Source: an uncultured Clostridia bacterium (lineage in GTDB: Bacteria; Bacillota; Clostridia; Christensenellales; UBA1242). From it: a stretch of 9,982 nucleotides of DNA. The DNA lies in contig CAKVEY010000034.1 of assembly GCA_934746185.1 (NCBI GenBank), forward strand, positions 1-9,982, written 5' to 3'. Numbering within the stretch: position 1 is the first letter of the stretch; each line of letters begins with the position of its first letter. Of the stretch, positions 6,410-9,982 are shown in pieces. The notes beneath the pieces were generated by a model. The model did not search any database, was not told the DNA's origin, and was given only the letters and a program-made list of their open reading frames with translations. The translations under genes were made by a program, and so were the position numbers.

Positions 6410-6672
6410 ACTAAACCCCCAAGTTTTAAATTGTGTTTATCCATTTCTTCAAAAAGCATATCGGCATTTTCAACCTTAGTTTTGTTTAATAAATTAATAA
6501 CCCTATAATCTAATTCATCGTATGGAACAACTAATTCTAAATTCAAATTTACTCCTTTTTGGTAATAAATTTCATACCTATGCTTGTTAATGTTTCTAAA
6601 CACTCTATAATTGTTATCTATTGATTTTATTTTTTTAACGATGTCAAAAATATCTAAAAAAATTTCATTCAT
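6406..6672 (-). CDS. Small conserved phage connector-region protein
   Basis: This 88-residue protein has a pattern I associate with small genes placed right after the capsid gene in Firmicutes phages: YRVFRNINKHRYEIYYQKG (about 22-40), LELVVPYDELDYRVINLLNKT (about 45-65), then FEEMDKHN (about 74-81). It is mixed alpha/beta with no TM or signal peptide. No function is established; position between capsid and adaptor suggests a role in head completion or connector assembly. The GGAGAT SD sits immediately after the U-tract of the post-capsid hairpin, so expression depends on read-through of that hairpin. The last bases overlap the adaptor start as ATGA. Confidence 0.65.
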   Translation of the reverse strand: MNEIFLDIFDIVKKIKSIDNNYRVFRNINKHRYEIYYQKGVNLNLELVVPYDELDYRVINLLNKTKVENADMLFEEMDKHNLKLGGLV

Positions 6673-6681
6673 AAAATCTCC

Positions 6682-6712
6682 AAAAACTTACGCTAATTGC
6701 GTAAGTTTTTTT
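6682..6712 (-). terminator. Post-capsid hairpin with short U-tract (partial terminator)
   Basis: The stem ACTTACGC/GCGTAAGT (6686-6693 and 6699-6706) has a five-base loop, flanked by A/T pairs that lengthen it. It lies directly after the capsid stop. On the minus strand only five Ts follow before the GGAGA ribosome binding site of the next gene. This favours partial termination, or 3'-end protection of capsid mRNA, over a complete stop. Confidence 0.7.
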
Positions 6713-7913
6713 AAACTGCTGTAATTCCAGTAATTTTGGCTTGACCATTAGGTCTAGAGCAAATTAAATCTGCATATTTAACTAAAGTTGCAGTGTATGC
6801 TGGGTAACCAGCTTTTTGACGAATAATTCTTCCACCTTCATCTTCTAGCCATCTCCAATCGCATAATTGATGTAAAGCAAAATCTTTTGTATTTAATAAA
6901 TACATAGTGCCATCTTCAACAAATCTATCTGCAATAACAGGAATACCATTATAACTAATAGCTTTAAAGCCACCTTGTAAATCCATAATATCAATGTTCA
7001 TTTTGTTTTTAGTAAGTAGTTGTTGATATAATCTTTTAACGCTAGAACTGCAAGTAATGTAGTCAACTTCACTACCACAAGTTTCAAACAAATCATCAAT
7101 ACAATTTTGCATTAAGTCTTCACTAATTTTGTTAGAAGCAGCAGTTTTAGTAACTGGTTTCATCCAATTATAATTTGCTTTTGTAACTCCATATAAAGTT
7201 GTTCTGTTATCATCAAATATAGCACCTAAACCTGTTAATTCTAAGTCTTTACTGTTTTGAACTGTTAAAAAGTAAGTATTTGTAGTATCAGCAGCCATAG
7301 TAGATTCTAATGCAATATCAAAATATACTTTTTTGTTTGCTCTATCAATTTGAGTAATTCTAGCACCATTCATTGCTGTAACTTTGCTTGTAGCACCAGA
7401 CGCAACTTTATAAAAGTCAACTTTTAAACCTTCAATTAAGTTTTTAACGCTATCTACAACAACATAGGCATAAGCAGAACTATCCATACTAGAAATAGTT
7501 GCTAGTTTACCAGAGCCATCACCAAATAACATTCTACCAAAGTTGTAGTTAGATGCTTTGATTAATCCTTCCATTTCAGCGTTTAATAAATTAACAAAAG
7601 CACCAGCATTAGTTTCACTTGCTCTTATTGCTTTATCACTAATTTCTATTGTTCCATATAAGTTTTTTAAAGTAGAAGTAAATTTAACATAGTTATTGCC
7701 TGCACTTGCTGGTAAATCGCCAGTTTCTGTACCTGCGCCAACGCCACCATTAACGCCATAACTTGTTAATTTAATAATTTCTTTACCCCAAACATCATTT
7801 GTAGTTTGGTTAATTTTTGCTAGTAGTGGATTAGCATTAACATTTAACGCTTCACTAACTACGCCTAAATATGCTTCTTTTAAAGCATCTTGCGCATTTT
7901 GTATTGTAACCAT
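6711..7913 (-). CDS. Phage major capsid protein (HK97 fold)
   Basis: This 400-residue protein is of normal length for HK97-fold capsids. The N-terminus has the pattern of a Firmicutes phage family: ALKEAYL..., NANPLLAKI (about 26-34), a Gly-rich loop YGVNGGVGAGTETGDLP (52-68, probably part of the E-loop), KNLYGTIEISDKAIRASE (83-100), GAFVNLLNAEMEGL (104-117) and NFGRMLFGDGSGKLA (124-138). Residues about 150-225 look like a beta-rich insertion within the A-domain. The C-terminus resumes with KAISYNGIPVIADR (317-330) and DWRWLED. It builds the icosahedral shell with the scaffold encoded just upstream. A strong AGGAGA SD fixes the start. Its DNA is visibly less AT-rich than that of its neighbours, as expected for a highly expressed gene. 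A hairpin follows directly. Confidence 0.93.
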   Translation of the reverse strand: MVTIQNAQDALKEAYLGVVSEALNVNANPLLAKINQTTNDVWGKEIIKLTSYGVNGGVGAGTETGDLPASAGNNYVKFTSTLKNLYGTIEISDKAIRASETNAGAFVNLLNAEMEGLIKASNYNFGRMLFGDGSGKLATISSMDSSAYAYVVVDSVKNLIEGLKVDFYKVASGATSKVTAMNGARITQIDRANKKVYFDIALESTMAADTTNTYFLTVQNSKDLELTGLGAIFDDNRTTLYGVTKANYNWMKPVTKTAASNKISEDLMQNCIDDLFETCGSEVDYITCSSSVKRLYQQLLTKNKMNIDIMDLQGGFKAISYNGIPVIADRFVEDGTMYLLNTKDFALHQLCDWRWLEDEGGRIIRQKAGYPAYTATLVKYADLICSRPNGQAKITGITAV

Positions 7914-7922
7914 TTTATCTCC

Positions 7923-8573
7923 TTATTTTTTTAAAATATTTTCTGCATAACGCCCTGCATCTTTTAAATTTTTAGGGGTAAATTTAGGACTAGTTATGCT
8001 CATACTTCCCCTAACCGAACTAATTAAAGGAATAGTCTTGTTATTTTCAAGTTTTAATAAATATTCTTCAATAATTTTATTTTTTACTGCATCACTACTA
8101 TATATATACTTTTCTAAAAATTCATCATCATTTGCCAATTCTTCTTTAGTCTTAAAATTCTTCTTCAAAACCTTAGAGTAAGCAAGTTCTAACGCATCTT
8201 CTTTTTTAGCAAGATTTTCATCTTCACTTAAAATATTGGTAATTTCTTCCATATAGTTTTTTGCATTTTGATTTTCGCTTAAAAAGTTACTAACTTTATT
8301 AAGCCAATTTTCATTTGTATTTTGCGGTAACACATCAGTTTTAGTTTTATCTAACGCATCATTTTCGCATTTAAGTTCGCTAAGTTTTTGACATTTCTTT
8401 GTAAATTCTTTTTCTAAATTTTCATAAGCCTTACAAAGAGCCCCCACTGTCTTAAACTTATTTAAAAGTGAAGAGCCTTCTAACATCTCTTTGTCCGTTT
8501 CAATATTTTTATGCTCTCCTGCATCAAGGTTGACATCAATGTTAGTATTAAGTTGTTCTTCAAGTTTATCCAT
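7923..8573 (-). CDS. Phage scaffolding protein
   Basis: This 216-residue, highly charged and helical protein lies between portal and capsid genes, the standard place for the scaffold. A recognisable segment at residues 37-68 contains LNKFKTVGALCKAYENLEKE followed by FTKKCQKLSELK, a pattern seen in scaffold proteins of clostridial phages and likely coiled coil. The middle is Glu/Asn-rich and helical. The C-terminus (about 184-216) is basic, with SPKFTPKNLKDAGRYAENIL, consistent with a capsid-binding helix. Scaffolds guide coat assembly into a procapsid and then leave. The AAAGGAGAA SD lies inside the 3' end of the portal gene, two bases separate portal stop and this start, and the capsid gene follows after nine bases. 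Confidence rests on sequence pattern plus gene order. Confidence 0.85.
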   Translation of the reverse strand: MDKLEEQLNTNIDVNLDAGEHKNIETDKEMLEGSSLLNKFKTVGALCKAYENLEKEFTKKCQKLSELKCENDALDKTKTDVLPQNTNENWLNKVSNFLSENQNAKNYMEEITNILSEDENLAKKEDALELAYSKVLKKNFKTKEELANDDEFLEKYIYSSDAVKNKIIEEYLLKLENNKTIPLISSVRGSMSITSPKFTPKNLKDAGRYAENILKK

Positions 8574-8575
8574 AA

Positions 8576-9982
8576 TTATTCTCCTTTGTTTTGTAAATTT
8601 TCTTTCTTTAACAATTCTTTATGCTCTTTAATGTGTTCAAGCATAATTTTTTCTAAATTTTTGTTTTGTTTGCTTGCCCTAAAAAATTCTTCACTTAACA
8701 TAAAGGCAATATGTTCATCTATATGTAAACTATGATTATCAATTTCAAGTGGTTTTTCAACATTGCCGTTTTCAATAATACATAGGTTTTCTTTTCCTGC
8801 TTTTCTCATATGTAATTCTTCTAAATCGTACTGACTGTCCCACATACCAAATCCTAGCATTTCAAGAGTTTTTGCTTTTACTCTTGTTGGCATTTTGCCA
8901 TCTTCGTTAGATAATAGATTTGCATTTAATAAGTCAAATATTAAACTTCTTTTTTGTGCTTTTGTTTCACCAATCTCATTTTCAGTTTGAAAAATAATAT
9001 CATCACTACTAATATCACTTTTGTTAAAATAAAACATTTCAATAGAACCATCTTTACCTATAACTTTTGCAATTCTACTACTTGTTACAAATTGTTTGTA
9101 TAGTCTTAAAATTTGTGCTGCAATAGATTTAATAGCAAATTTAATTTGGTCGGAACTAATATTTAATCTATTGTTATCTTGTTCAAGCAAAAGTTCAAGT
9201 GTTACACCAGACAAATTGTTAAGTTTAGTCTTATTACTTGTAAACAAATCACTTACACCACTAATAGTATTAAATTCTTCAAGCAATTTCTCTTCTTCTT
9301 CCTTAAAATCACTAGGAATTTGTCCATTGTCCATAATTTTAGGAGCATTGCTACCTTGCCTATAAACTAAAACTTTACCGGGGCACAAACCTTCTTCTTC
9401 CAAACTATCATAATCAACAGAGCCATCTTCAACAGTAAGTATTCCCATAGAAAGTCTATTAAGATATTCGTGTTTACGATTTTTAACTGCGTTATAACTT
9501 CTTTGAACAGGAATAATTCTCTCAATCACACTCGTTCCAAAAAACGAATTAGGTTGCTTTAAACTAACTTGCTTAATAAACGGAAAACATCTTTTTTTAT
9601 CTTCGCCATTTTCATAAGGTAGTTCGCCGTCATAAACTAGCGTATTACCTGCAACAATAATCAATCTGCCGTTAGGAAAATCAACAGTAGGTGCAACATA
9701 TTTTTCAATAACTAAAACTTGGTCGTGTTTTACTGTTGGTCTAATTTTAGTCGATACAGCACTATAACCATAACCACCCATATTAGAAACATTATCTAAA
9801 CTAAAAACATCAATATCTTCACCAAGTTCTTCAATTCCCCAAATTTGCTTAACAGCTTCTTTTGAATAACTTTTTGCGTGAATAATACTTGCACAATCAT
9901 CAACATTTTCATAACTAACACTATCGGGGAAAATTTCAAAAGGAGAAACAACTTCAACGCTAACTTCACCTTCATATACATC
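8576..9982 (-). CDS. Phage portal protein (5' end beyond window)
   Basis: The frame is open from the right edge (9982) to TAA 8578-8576, giving 468 visible residues. The ATG at 9781 is an internal Met: the 67 residues before it read in frame, with portal-like VSPFEIFPDSVSYENVDD (about 12-29). Further landmarks are FFGTSVIERIIPVQRSYNAV near visible residue 110, a GVSDLFTSNKTKLNNLSGVT segment near 240, long helices (IKSIAAQILRLYKQFV, the stem/wing region), and a C-terminal His-rich DNHSLHIDEHIAF...HIKEHKELL. The portal forms the dodecameric ring at the capsid vertex, through which the terminase packs DNA and to which the adaptor binds. The pattern is closest to the P22-like portals of Firmicutes phages, which are longer, so an N-terminal part of perhaps 150 residues or more is missing. 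The terminase genes are expected just outside the window. Confidence 0.88.
   Translation of the reverse strand, partial: DVYEGEVSVEVVSPFEIFPDSVSYENVDDCASIIHAKSYSKEAVKQIWGIEELGEDIDVFSLDNVSNMGGYGYSAVSTKIRPTVKHDQVLVIEKYVAPTVDFPNGRLIIVAGNTLVYDGELPYENGEDKKRCFPFIKQVSLKQPNSFFGTSVIERIIPVQRSYNAVKNRKHEYLNRLSMGILTVEDGSVDYDSLEEEGLCPGKVLVYRQGSNAPKIMDNGQIPSDFKEEEEKLLEEFNTISGVSDLFTSNKTKLNNLSGVTLELLLEQDNNRLNISSDQIKFAIKSIAAQILRLYKQFVTSSRIAKVIGKDGSIEMFYFNKSDISSDDIIFQTENEIGETKAQKRSLIFDLLNANLLSNEDGKMPTRVKAKTLEMLGFGMWDSQYDLEELHMRKAGKENLCIIENGNVEKPLEIDNHSLHIDEHIAFMLSEEFFRASKQNKNLEKIMLEHIKEHKELLKKENLQNKGE

Noticed and set aside
6270..6479. 69-codon plus-strand ORF across the adaptor and connector genes
   Set aside because: Antisense across two real genes joined by an ATGA overlap; no SD.
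7996..8735. Plus-strand ORFs opposite scaffold and portal (61 and 74 codons)
   Set aside because: Both are hydrophobic antisense readings of Lys/Glu-rich helical proteins, a common artefact.
9096..9370. Two overlapping plus-strand ORFs (89 and 63 codons) opposite the portal
   Set aside because: Two frames open over the same stretch reflect AT-rich portal codons, not coding.
9796..9981. 61-codon minus-strand ORF at the right edge
   Set aside because: It lies in a different frame from the portal, gives a low-complexity Leu/Lys/Val string, and the portal frame through the same bases encodes portal-like sequence.
1..9982. CRISPR array, tRNA, rRNA, insertion sequence or integrase
   Set aside because: No regularly spaced repeats, no cloverleaf with a CCA-type end, no transposase or recombinase motifs were seen on either strand.

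Overview
The window is very AT-rich (about a quarter G+C by eye). It has compact genes, strong Shine-Dalgarno (SD) sequences of the AGGAGG type, consensus-like -35/-10 promoters and short U-tailed terminators, and it uses TAA, TAG and TGA as normal stops. This points to a low-GC Bacillota (Firmicutes) genome, probably a clostridial or related gut-type lineage. No marker gene allows a closer placement.

Two blocks meet at a two-way terminator near 3431-3460. The right block (about 3461-9982, all minus strand) is the late part of a prophage or phage. In transcription order it holds a portal protein cut by the window edge, a scaffolding protein, an HK97-fold major capsid protein, a small conserved connector-region protein, a head-tail adaptor, a large beta-rich protein resembling head-completion/tail-nozzle proteins of short-tailed phages, a previously unlisted 48-residue small ORF, a BhlA/UviB-type holin-like protein and a second two-helix holin. 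The genes abut or overlap, with SDs often lying inside the preceding gene. A hairpin with a short U-tract sits just after the capsid gene, and a candidate promoter precedes the holin pair. No tail tube, sheath, tape measure, baseplate, fibre or endolysin gene lies between the head genes and the holins. This suggests a podovirus-like or strongly reduced particle whose other genes, if present, lie outside the window.

The left block (1-3431) looks like host chromosome or accessory genes. A plus-strand gene converges on the phage operon and encodes an SPFH/YdjI-like N-terminal region with two C-terminal zinc ribbons. Its extended -10 promoter is placed so that the mRNA would start at the A of the ATG, making it a leaderless-transcript candidate. 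Divergent from it is a PRC-barrel protein with its own terminator. Next comes a separate three-gene operon with a near-consensus promoter: a small DUF1858 CxxC redox-disulfide protein, a membrane-anchored protein of unknown function and a lipoprotein that runs off the left edge.

The clearest points of interest are the missing tail and endolysin genes, the leaderless promoter, the hidden small ORF between the nozzle-like and holin genes, the post-capsid hairpin, and the coupling of a cytoplasmic CxxC protein to two exported proteins.
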